This document shows, piece after piece, positions 43,817 to 51,243 of a stretch of DNA of 64,000 nt (positions are counted from its first letter, which is position 1; each line of letters starts with the position of its first letter). Both the position numbers and the translations under genes were made by a program. The stretch is from positions 558,001 through 622,000 of the forward strand of contig JADKAJ010000002.1 of NCBI GenBank assembly GCA_016719165.1. Reading direction: 5' to 3'. The DNA comes from Chitinophagaceae bacterium. Its GTDB lineage: Bacteria > Bacteroidota > Bacteroidia > Chitinophagales > Chitinophagaceae. Under the pieces are notes generated by a model that had not been told where the DNA came from, did no database searches, and was given only the letters and a program-made list of their open reading frames with translations.

Positions 43817-45205
43817 TTATTTTATATACTTATAAAATATGTTTTTCAGTGGTTTAAAGCTGCCCATATCGTTAATCAGTTGCTTGAGTTCCTGCTTCTC
43901 ACATTTTGTATTAATAATCCGCTCAAACCTGTTCTTATAATCCCGGTTTTTTTGAAAATAAACATCATACTCAGACCTGACCATTTCAATAAATTCGTTT
44001 TTCTCTTTTATACAGCTTTGTATTTGATCAGTGAACGTTTCCTTGTTTTTAAAACTTCCTCCGTTTATATACTCATTCAGTTCCTCAAACAGCCTGGTCA
44101 GGTCCTCCTGCCAGATATTTGTTTCATATCTTGAAATCATTTGCCGTATATACATGGCTTCAGAAGCCCGCTGATCATTTGCAACAAACTGTTTTTTCAG
44201 CAGCTCCCTGATTGTCCTTATTTTCTGGTCAGCTTTTTCGAATTCCCTTCCTGGGTTCTCGTTCAGCAACGCCTGAATACCTGATATTTCCTCTCTTATA
44301 TACTTTTGGTGATTGGGGGAAACCTCGCCGATTTTTTCATTTACCTCCCGCCTGAGTAAAACAAACTGGTTCCTCAGCGTATCCAGTCGTATTATCCTGT
44401 TCTTCAGCTCCGCCGCAAGTGAGCTAAGCCGCAATCCTTCGGATAACAACATACTAAGTGATAGTACGGGTTTTATAGATTGAAATAGTTGTAAGTCCTG
44501 GCCGCTTAACACCTGCAGATAGTCTTTCGACAGCACAGAAAAATACTTGCTGAACTCATTCAGTTTTAATAAACTGTCACGTATGGACCTGTAATTGGTA
44601 ATTACATAATCCGTACCCATACCGTTTACGGTTTCCCCATCAGCAATTCCTTTTAAAGCCTTTTCTATTTCAGGAAACACAGTTAACAAGGGCATATCCT
44701 GGTGTATTAATGACCGGACCTTCTCTTGTTTTTGCTTTTCTGCATTCAGTTGTGTATTTACTTTTCTAAAAAGCTCTTCAAACTTCTGCATTTCAAAATG
44801 CAGGGTATCAACTGACCTGAAAACGAGTTTGTCCGCCGCATTCAGGAATTTTTGTTTGTACTCGGTCAAAGACAGTTTTTCCCGCAGAACAGGGGTGTTA
44901 ATTTTATCAAGGTCATTCAGCAGGACACTAATGTACTGGAGGTTCATCTGTGCTTTATATAACTGATCGGTTTTCTCCTTCACCGTACCGGCGTTAAACT
45001 CCTGTATTACTAACGATTCTTGTATTTCTTTTACCAATGAAGGGAAATTAGAGTAAACCTGTTGATTCGAGTTAATTTCTTTCACATACTCCTCCAATTC
45101 CTTTTCCAGCATAGCCTTTTCCTCTTTTGCATTTTTTAAAAACAAGAGTGAGTCCGCAAATTGCTGCGTGCTATCCAAGTATTTTCTGCTCCTATTCATC
45201 TTCAT
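43817..45205 (-). CDS. Long coiled-coil protein
   Basis: The 462-aa protein is almost wholly alpha-helical with long coiled-coil stretches (LKNAKEEKAMLEKELEEYVK; KVNTQLNAEKQKQEKVRSLI; NDQRASEAMYIRQMISRYET). It lacks membrane helices and a signal peptide. Its start overlaps the end of the FtsK-type ATPase gene by 14 nt (or 8 nt from the second ATG), so the two are likely produced together. A scaffold role for the ATPase is likely, but the function is unknown. Confidence 0.75.
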   Translation of the reverse strand: MKMNRSRKYLDSTQQFADSLLFLKNAKEEKAMLEKELEEYVKEINSNQQVYSNFPSLVKEIQESLVIQEFNAGTVKEKTDQLYKAQMNLQYISVLLNDLDKINTPVLREKLSLTEYKQKFLNAADKLVFRSVDTLHFEMQKFEELFRKVNTQLNAEKQKQEKVRSLIHQDMPLLTVFPEIEKALKGIADGETVNGMGTDYVITNYRSIRDSLLKLNEFSKYFSVLSKDYLQVLSGQDLQLFQSIKPVLSLSMLLSEGLRLSSLAAELKNRIIRLDTLRNQFVLLRREVNEKIGEVSPNHQKYIREEISGIQALLNENPGREFEKADQKIRTIRELLKKQFVANDQRASEAMYIRQMISRYETNIWQEDLTRLFEELNEYINGGSFKNKETFTDQIQSCIKEKNEFIEMVRSEYDVYFQKNRDYKNRFERIINTKCEKQELKQLINDMGSFKPLKNIFYKYIK

Positions 45206-47939
45206 TAAAGTCCTCCATGAATGTTTTAACTAACGCAGATATCTGCTCCTGGCCTTCTGGTATTATTTCTTCATCAAATAAGGTATAAACGTTAATAAGG
45301 TCCGGATTAATACTGGTAACGGGGGGGGGAGCATAGAGGTAAATCATTTTCTCTTTTACGAGTTCTCTTTGTTCACCAATTTTAACTATATCCTTAGAAT
45401 CACCCCGTACAACAATTTTGGTTTCAAATAAATCGTGTTCAATACCGGAATTGACAACAGACTTCCCTGAATAAGAGTAGATAACTGTATGTACCCCCTG
45501 GTCGGGCCCGGTTTTTAGTATGTTTAACAATCTCTTTGACTGCTCCGACACAGTAAAGCCCTGTTTCTGAAAGGAGGAATCAAGATTCAGGATAAATAGG
45601 AAGTAATTTACTGAACAAGCTTCCTCGTCCGTCTTTCTCAGGGTTATTTCATCTTCAGCCTGAGTAAGGAATTGGTTAGCCTCACTTTTCTGGTGATACA
45701 CAAATGAATCTCCAAAGCTTCGGCCGAGCTCTTTAAACCTTTCCCTCCATTCAATTTTATCGCCACCGAAATTATTCAGCAGTTTAAATTTAGCGCCTTC
45801 ATTCAGTTTTAACAACTGAATCAGTAAAAGCCCCAGTACTTTGGATGCAGTGTTCATGTCATTACCGGCAATCAGCAAGTTGGAGTTTTCAGCACGTTTG
45901 AAAACCATGTAAGCGTCTTCCCGTTGAAATGTTTTCTTATTTACTTTTATGAAAGAAGGCTCACCAAGATAGACTTTGGGATATAGCATTTTTTTTCCGG
46001 GGTAAAACAACCGCTGAACCAGTTCGGGGTTATTGGTAATGCTGGCATTGCTTTCATTTGGCAATATGAATTTTTCGAGTTCTTTCCCAGCCATATCTCG
46101 GTATCTTGTTTGCAGGTAATTTACAATCCTGGTGGTTGTTTCATCTTCCAGTTTAAACACCTGAAATCTTTGGTTCCCATGCCTTGGCCTGCCCGGTTTT
46201 TCGTTATAAACCGCTTCCCCTTTCTTTTCTAATAGTGAAGCCTCAAGATTATCCATTGAGAATATCTGTTTACAGGCATTAGGGTCCATCTGAAGAGCAA
46301 TCCTTACATTCGAATTAAACTGTGCTGAATCGCTGATTGTAATACCCGTCAAATCCTGTGAAGAAAGTATCAGGTGCATGCCGGCAGATCGGCCCTGTTG
46401 GGCAATTGTATCAATATGTCGGTTTGCCTCCCTGGTTATTGAGTCAACCTCCTTGAGTAAGACCTGGAATTCATCAAGAATAATAATAAAACGAGGCATA
46501 TTATGTTTAATCCGATCTGCCTTGTTCAATGCGCTTAGTTTTCCACCCAAGCCGGCAAGTATGGCCTGGCGCCTTGTATTCTCGTCATCAAGAAACCGGA
46601 GTACGTTTAATCCATAATTTCTGTCGTTACCGCCAAAGAGTATTCTCAGATGCGGGAGATTGCGGTACTTCTGAAAGCTGGCTCCTTTAAAATCCAATAA
46701 TATAAACTGCAGCTCCTGTGGAGAATATTTTATACCTGCATTTACAATTATATTATCCAGTAATACTGTTTTTCCCGATCCGGTTTTTCCCCCAATAATA
46801 GCATGATAATTATCGGTGCCACAATCAATAGTAAATTGCAGTTCTTCTGTAGCACTTTTCAAACCAACAGAAACCTGAACCCCTGCATTCCTTTCGTTTT
46901 CTTCAGAATATTCGCTCCATAAGTTCGCTTTTCCAGCTAATACCTTTTCAAGGTATTCGTCCTGGGTCACAGACCTGGCTGAACTTTGTTTTACGGCGTT
47001 GTTTAAGAATGAAATTATTGTTGCAGCAGAGCCCGACGGCTGCTCATCTAGTTGGATTTCGAAATTGTTATTATATACAGCAGATTCCTCACTATTATAA
47101 ATTTTATATCCTCTTGCCTCTTTCTTAAGAATGGCAATATGGCTTAACACCGATTGGCAATCTTCATTTCCGCTCCATTCCGGTTTAATGGAGGGGTTAT
47201 GGGACATAAAAACAAAAGTTCCATATTTAGTCCCTTTAGATATTATCTCTTCAAGGGTTTCCCTATCCTCTTTTTTAAATCCGAAAGGGAAATTTGAAAT
47301 AAAAATAAAGGTATAGGGTTTTGTGAGTTTGGGTTCGTTTATATTCAAATCTTCGAGGGAATCGTACTTAAATGTGAGGTTCTCCATCTGAAGTTTATTA
47401 AACGATTTTAATACCTCCGAAAGTTTAGGGCCTATCTCGGCTTTATTTAATACTAAATTGGGTCTTGCTTTATCATAGCCCAGTAATAGTTTAAAATTGG
47501 AGCCGTTTCCCTGTGGATCTATTACAATAACATTTGCAACAGCCTGGTTTATGCTCAGCAATACTTTCAGGCCTATATTTTGCAGAAACTGGTGGGCATT
47601 ATTGTTGTTTTCGTTATTTAATTCAATGCAGATTCCATTGCCACTTACAAAATCCAAAAAAGCTTTTGGCTTTGGGGTTGTTTCCTCTAGTAAAAAATGT
47701 AACTCTCCTATTTGAAGAGGAGAGGGAATTTTAAGATTTTCAGTGATCTCGAAGCTATTAATTTTGCATAGTTCATGGTTTGTCGAGGCGGGTAATTGAT
47801 CATCTTTAAACCTGTTATCTAGGTAATTCAAAATAACTTCAATATCATGTATGCAGTCATTCTCCTTATTACAGTAATGCTCTGTAATTTCCTTTTTTAT
47901 TTCTTTGTCATTAAGTAATGGTGGCAAATAAGGGTGCAC
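45192..47939 (-). CDS. FtsK/SpoIIIE-type ATPase, soluble, three RecA-like modules (EccC/EssC-like)
   Basis: The 915-aa protein has no membrane segment. Residues about 120-290 look like a RecA-like module without a P-loop (VIVIDPQGNGSNFKLLLGYD; GTKYGTFVFMSHNP). Residues 360-610 form an intact FtsK/SpoIIIE module with Walker A AIIGGKTGSGKTVLLDN (383-391 core), Walker B FIIILDEF (484-491) and QQGRSAGMHLILSSQDL. Residues about 675-890 form a second module whose P-loop is lost (NLLIAGNDMNTASKVLGLLL) but which keeps VNYFLFILNLDSS and the GPDQGVHTVI strand. One active and two degenerate modules resemble EccC/EssC of type VII secretion. It starts with GTG (47939). No promoter could be fixed; the 418-bp AT-rich gap upstream (47940-48357) shows no gene. 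Confidence 0.88.
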   Translation of the reverse strand: MHPYLPPLLNDKEIKKEITEHYCNKENDCIHDIEVILNYLDNRFKDDQLPASTNHELCKINSFEITENLKIPSPLQIGELHFLLEETTPKPKAFLDFVSGNGICIELNNENNNNAHQFLQNIGLKVLLSINQAVANVIVIDPQGNGSNFKLLLGYDKARPNLVLNKAEIGPKLSEVLKSFNKLQMENLTFKYDSLEDLNINEPKLTKPYTFIFISNFPFGFKKEDRETLEEIISKGTKYGTFVFMSHNPSIKPEWSGNEDCQSVLSHIAILKKEARGYKIYNSEESAVYNNNFEIQLDEQPSGSAATIISFLNNAVKQSSARSVTQDEYLEKVLAGKANLWSEYSEENERNAGVQVSVGLKSATEELQFTIDCGTDNYHAIIGGKTGSGKTVLLDNIIVNAGIKYSPQELQFILLDFKGASFQKYRNLPHLRILFGGNDRNYGLNVLRFLDDENTRRQAILAGLGGKLSALNKADRIKHNMPRFIIILDEFQVLLKEVDSITREANRHIDTIAQQGRSAGMHLILSSQDLTGITISDSAQFNSNVRIALQMDPNACKQIFSMDNLEASLLEKKGEAVYNEKPGRPRHGNQRFQVFKLEDETTTRIVNYLQTRYRDMAGKELEKFILPNESNASITNNPELVQRLFYPGKKMLYPKVYLGEPSFIKVNKKTFQREDAYMVFKRAENSNLLIAGNDMNTASKVLGLLLIQLLKLNEGAKFKLLNNFGGDKIEWRERFKELGRSFGDSFVYHQKSEANQFLTQAEDEITLRKTDEEACSVNYFLFILNLDSSFQKQGFTVSEQSKRLLNILKTGPDQGVHTVIYSYSGKSVVNSGIEHDLFETKIVVRGDSKDIVKIGEQRELVKEKMIYLYAPPPVTSINPDLINVYTLFDEEIIPEGQEQISALVKTFMEDFNEDE

Positions 47940-48357
47940 TAAAAAAGTAAATAAAGGTAAGCAATTAGGTTTAGTGATGTTTAAATCAGTCAGTTAGACT
48001 ATGACAAATACTAATATATGAAAGATTACTTATAAAAAGTTTGACATTCGAATAAGGGGGTATTTACTACGTTTTTTCTATTTCATTTTTTTGTGATTCT
48101 ATTTGAATACCAATCAGAATAAACCCCACGTCTATCATTTAGTAATTTCAAGACAATCAATAAGATAATAAAAAGGGAACAACATAAAGTGCTGATGTTT
48201 TGTATTGCTTTTAGGATTTATTAAAACTGCTTTCTATATTTTTATTATTATAGAAAACTTAACCTAATTTACAAAAAGACAATATTTTTTGCGTCCCGTA
48301 TCTTTTCCTTCCAACAGTTAATAAGCTATGTACAACTCTGAGCTGAAATGCTTACGT

Positions 48358-49269
48358 TTAAATTCTGTGATACTCCACCGCTATCTCTGCCCCCACCTTC
48401 GCATTATGCTTTATCAACGCAATATTCGCTTCCAGGCTTTCGCCTTTTGTGTGTTCAGCAATGTATTGCAGGATAAAGGGAGTTACATTTTTACCGCTGA
48501 TGTTTTTTTCTTTTGCCGCATTTAATGCCTTTTGAATATGCAATTCCATTTCATCCGTTGCCATTTCCTGTTCAGCAGGAACGGGATTAGCAATTAATAC
48601 AGAACCGGTCAATCCTAATTTCCATTTGGTGTCCAGCAACAAGGCAATTTCCGCAGCGGTATCCAATCGTAAAGGAGAAGTAAATCCGCTTTTGCGGGAA
48701 TAGAAACTGGGAAATTCATCCTGCCCGTACGTAATAACAGGTATTCCTTTTGTTTCCAAATATTCTAATGTCAACCCAATATCTAAAATAGATTTTACAC
48801 CGGCTGATACCACAGCCACAGAGGTTTGTGCCATCTCCGTCAGGTCTGCAGAAATATCCATACTCGTTTCAGCACCGCGGTGTACTCCCCCAATGCCCCC
48901 GGTTACAAATATTTTTATCCCGGCTATATCAGCTATCCGCATGGTGGCCGCCACCGTGGTTGCCCCATATATGTTTTGACTAATGACATAGGGCATATCC
49001 CGTAAGCTCACTTTCCATACCCCTTTTGCTTTACCAAAATATTCCAGTTGTTCGTTGGTCAGTCCCACATAACATTTACCATTAAAGATGGCGATCGTTG
49101 CTGGCACAGCACCATTAGTCCTTACTACCTCTTCCACCGCCAACGCCGTTTCCACATTCTTTGGGTAAGGCATTCCATGTGAAATTATGGTGGATTCTAA
49201 GGCAACAACAGGTTTTTTGTTAGTAAGCGCCTCCTTTACCTCAGGATGTATTTCCAATAATGAATTCAT
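48358..49269 (-). CDS. psuG: Pseudouridine-5'-phosphate glycosidase
   Basis: The 303-aa enzyme has the family marks PVVALESTIISHGMPYPKNV, CYVGLTNEQLEYFG, and TGGIGGVHRGAETSMDISAD, with the Mn-binding Asp. It splits pseudouridine monophosphate into uracil and ribose-5-phosphate. Its ATG overlaps the stop of the PfkB kinase gene (TGATG), so the two form the psuK-psuG pathway for recycling pseudouridine from RNA decay. The 418-nt gap on its downstream side belongs to the FtsK-type operon. Confidence 0.93.
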   Translation of the reverse strand: MNSLLEIHPEVKEALTNKKPVVALESTIISHGMPYPKNVETALAVEEVVRTNGAVPATIAIFNGKCYVGLTNEQLEYFGKAKGVWKVSLRDMPYVISQNIYGATTVAATMRIADIAGIKIFVTGGIGGVHRGAETSMDISADLTEMAQTSVAVVSAGVKSILDIGLTLEYLETKGIPVITYGQDEFPSFYSRKSGFTSPLRLDTAAEIALLLDTKWKLGLTGSVLIANPVPAEQEMATDEMELHIQKALNAAKEKNISGKNVTPFILQYIAEHTKGESLEANIALIKHNAKVGAEIAVEYHRI

Positions 49270-50195
49270 CAGGAGGGATAGTATTTGGTGATGAGGCCTA
49301 ATAATTTTTCCTGGTCCAGGTGTGTGGCAATAGCGCCATTTACCTGTAATATTTCTGCAGACAATGTATGCGCCAGCTTAAGACACTCCATGTCTTCTTT
49401 GCCCAGGTGTTTGCCCAGTATAAAGCCTGACAGGGAACCATCACCGGCACCGGTACAATCCACCACTTCTAAAGTAGGAGCATGAAGTGTAATTGCTCTT
49501 TCTTTATTGTATAAGGCAGAACCCATTTTGCCATTATGCAGCCAGATATTCTGTACTCCTTTTTCCAGCAATTGCTGTATCTGCATTTGCGTCATAGATG
49601 CCTGTTCTGAACAAAGCACCGGTAATTCATCTTCATTGGGTGTGATCATATACAAGCCATCCAGGTTAACGTTGGTGAATTTTTTGGCGGGGGGAACCGA
49701 AACCGGTTCTAACACAAACGGTATCCCGGTTTCTTTACTGAACGCAAGTAACCATTCCGCCGTATCAACACTGATATTGGCATCGGCTAACAGGAAAGAA
49801 GCGGTTCTTAGCAGCTCAATATGCCCGGTTAAATGCTCTGGTGTGATCAAATGATTGGCCGCATTGGTTAAGAATGCAGAAAACAAGGAGCCGTCCACAT
49901 TCAGGATACCGGTGTATTTTCCGGAAAGCCCTTTTTTCGTAATAGAAGCATCCAGTTTAACTCCGGCATTAATACAAACCTGTTTTAACCAGTCACCATC
50001 ACTGTCATCTCCAAAAACACTGATCAGTTGAACCGGTACACCCAGCAAGGCTAACTGGTGAGAGATATTGCGGCTTACACCACCCGCAGTTTTTGTTACG
50101 GTGGCATCATTGGTAGTGGCAAACAGCATATTATCGGTAGCATGAAACAATTCATCTACTAATGCGGCACCTATACAGATTACAGGATTTGACAT
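49269..50195 (-). CDS. psuK: PfkB-family carbohydrate kinase, probable pseudouridine kinase
   Basis: The start is set at 50195 (MSNPVICIGAALVDELFHAT); the frame from 50252 overlaps the upstream gene. The 308-aa protein has the PfkB marks KTAGGVSRNISHQLALLGVP and VVDCTGAGDGSLSGFILGKH, with the catalytic Asp in GAGD. Its link with psuG predicts phosphorylation of pseudouridine. A -7-like TACATTTG lies 4 nt before the ATG (50200-50207), so transcription from here would be leaderless. Confidence 0.88.
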   Translation of the reverse strand: MSNPVICIGAALVDELFHATDNMLFATTNDATVTKTAGGVSRNISHQLALLGVPVQLISVFGDDSDGDWLKQVCINAGVKLDASITKKGLSGKYTGILNVDGSLFSAFLTNAANHLITPEHLTGHIELLRTASFLLADANISVDTAEWLLAFSKETGIPFVLEPVSVPPAKKFTNVNLDGLYMITPNEDELPVLCSEQASMTQMQIQQLLEKGVQNIWLHNGKMGSALYNKERAITLHAPTLEVVDCTGAGDGSLSGFILGKHLGKEDMECLKLAHTLSAEILQVNGAIATHLDQEKLLGLITKYYPS

Positions 50196-50199
50196 GCTG

Positions 50200-50207
50200 C
50201 AAATGTA
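50200..50207 (-). promoter_or_regulatory. -7-like box directly before psuK
   Basis: TACATTTG on the minus strand matches TAnnTTTG and ends 4 nt before the ATG. No TTTG is seen 19 nt further on, so it is weak evidence for an internal promoter. Confidence 0.25.
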
Positions 50208-50218
50208 AAGGCAAAGAA

Positions 50219-50602
50219 CTATTCTTCTTTTTTCTTTACAATTAAAAACCAATCATTGTCCAGTGGCAGGTAGCCATAATCATAGCAGTAATAATATGTT
50301 TTGCCTGTTTTGGTAGTATAAATATGTGTAAGGTATTTGAACTGGAAACCCAGCCGTTGTAGTTTGTCTTTATTGGCTTTTGCGGTTTCTTCACCTTCGG
50401 GAAGAATGCTCTCCAGCACTTTCCGGTTTTTCAGCAATGCGTTATTGATATTACGCACCAGTGGACTTTGTCCTCCTTTCGCCTTTTGTTCATTATTATA
50501 ATTATTCCTGCAGTAATCGTTGCAAAATTTCTTGTCGGCCCGCCCTTTTAAAACGTTGCCACAGGCCAGGCAGGTTCGTTTATCCGTTTTTTCCTTGATC
50601 AT
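50219..50602 (-). CDS. Zinc-finger containing hypothetical protein (127 aa)
   Basis: The 127-aa protein has an N-terminal Zn finger with CLACGNVLKGRADKKFCNDYC (four Cys, CxxC-CxxxC), then a basic helix and a C-terminal Tyr-rich part (TKTGKTYYYCYDYGYLPLDN). Proteins like this are common in Bacteroidota, but their function is unknown; nucleic acid binding is suggested by the finger. It lies 23 nt upstream of psuK and may be in the same transcript. Confidence 0.75.
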   Translation of the reverse strand: MIKEKTDKRTCLACGNVLKGRADKKFCNDYCRNNYNNEQKAKGGQSPLVRNINNALLKNRKVLESILPEGEETAKANKDKLQRLGFQFKYLTHIYTTKTGKTYYYCYDYGYLPLDNDWFLIVKKKEE

Positions 50603-50823
50603 TGGTAAAGGTTTAGAACTTTAATATACAACTATTTATCCGTGTACAAACGTTTCTACACGTTTAGCTTCGGGAGTAAACGGGTAAAAACCGGCTACCG
50701 CTTTTTGGCATTAGCATCTTTGTGTTGTCAATCGGAAATGACGTCGCCGGCTGACTGAGATAACAAAATTCAAAAATCGTTTCCGCAAAACCGTAAAGGC
50801 ACGGAAGCACAAAACTTAAAGTT

Positions 50824-51165
50824 ATGTACGCATTAAAAAACAAAGTACAATTGATCGGCAACCTGGGTAACGCACCAGAAGTGAAAACATTAGAAAGTGG
50901 TAAAAAAATGGCCCGTTTCTCTGTAGCCACTAATGAAAACTATCGCAACGCCAAAGGCGAGAAAGTAACCGAAACACAATGGCACAACCTGGTTGCCTGG
51001 GGTAAAGTGGCTGAGATTGTTGAAAAATTCCTGACCAAAGGAAAGGAAGTAGCTATCGAAGGAAAGCTTGTTAACCGTAGTTATAATGATAAAGAAGGGA
51101 ACAAGAAATACGTTACCGAGATACAGGTTAACGAGTTGCTGATGCTTGGTGTAAAAGCGGAGTAA
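50824..51165 (+). CDS. ssb: Single-stranded DNA-binding protein (short form)
   Basis: The 113-aa protein is an OB-fold SSB: NKVQLIGNLGNAPEVKTLES, KMARFSVATNENYRN and TETQWHNLVAWGKVAEIVEK, ending LMLGVKAE. It lacks the disordered linker and the acidic C-terminal tip (usually about DDDLPF) that recruits partner proteins. It may thus be a secondary SSB. A strong terminator follows it. The helicase gene downstream is separate. Confidence 0.92.
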   Translation: MYALKNKVQLIGNLGNAPEVKTLESGKKMARFSVATNENYRNAKGEKVTETQWHNLVAWGKVAEIVEKFLTKGKEVAIEGKLVNRSYNDKEGNKKYVTEIQVNELLMLGVKAE

Positions 51166-51183
51166 TAAATCAGCAAATAATAC

Positions 51184-51219
51184 GGAACATTGCAAAGGCA
51201 AAGGCTGGCGCAATGTTCC
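51184..51219 (+). terminator. Intrinsic terminator after ssb
   Basis: GGAACATTGC (51184-51193) pairs perfectly with GCAATGTTCC (51210-51219) and is followed by TTTTCTTTTT. It sits 18 nt past the ssb stop and just before the helicase start. Confidence 0.85.
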
Positions 51220-51243
51220 TTTTCTTTTTATGCCAATGACTGT

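Noticed and set aside
35116..47939. The operon as a phage packaging or conjugation module
   Set aside because: No terminase, portal, relaxase, integrase or att site was seen, and no border repeats or tRNA-end duplication were found, although tRNA-Phe lies near by.
45192..47939. Classical chromosomal FtsK
   Set aside because: No membrane domain or gamma (KOPS-reading) winged helix was seen, and the P-loop context and operon differ from ftsK.
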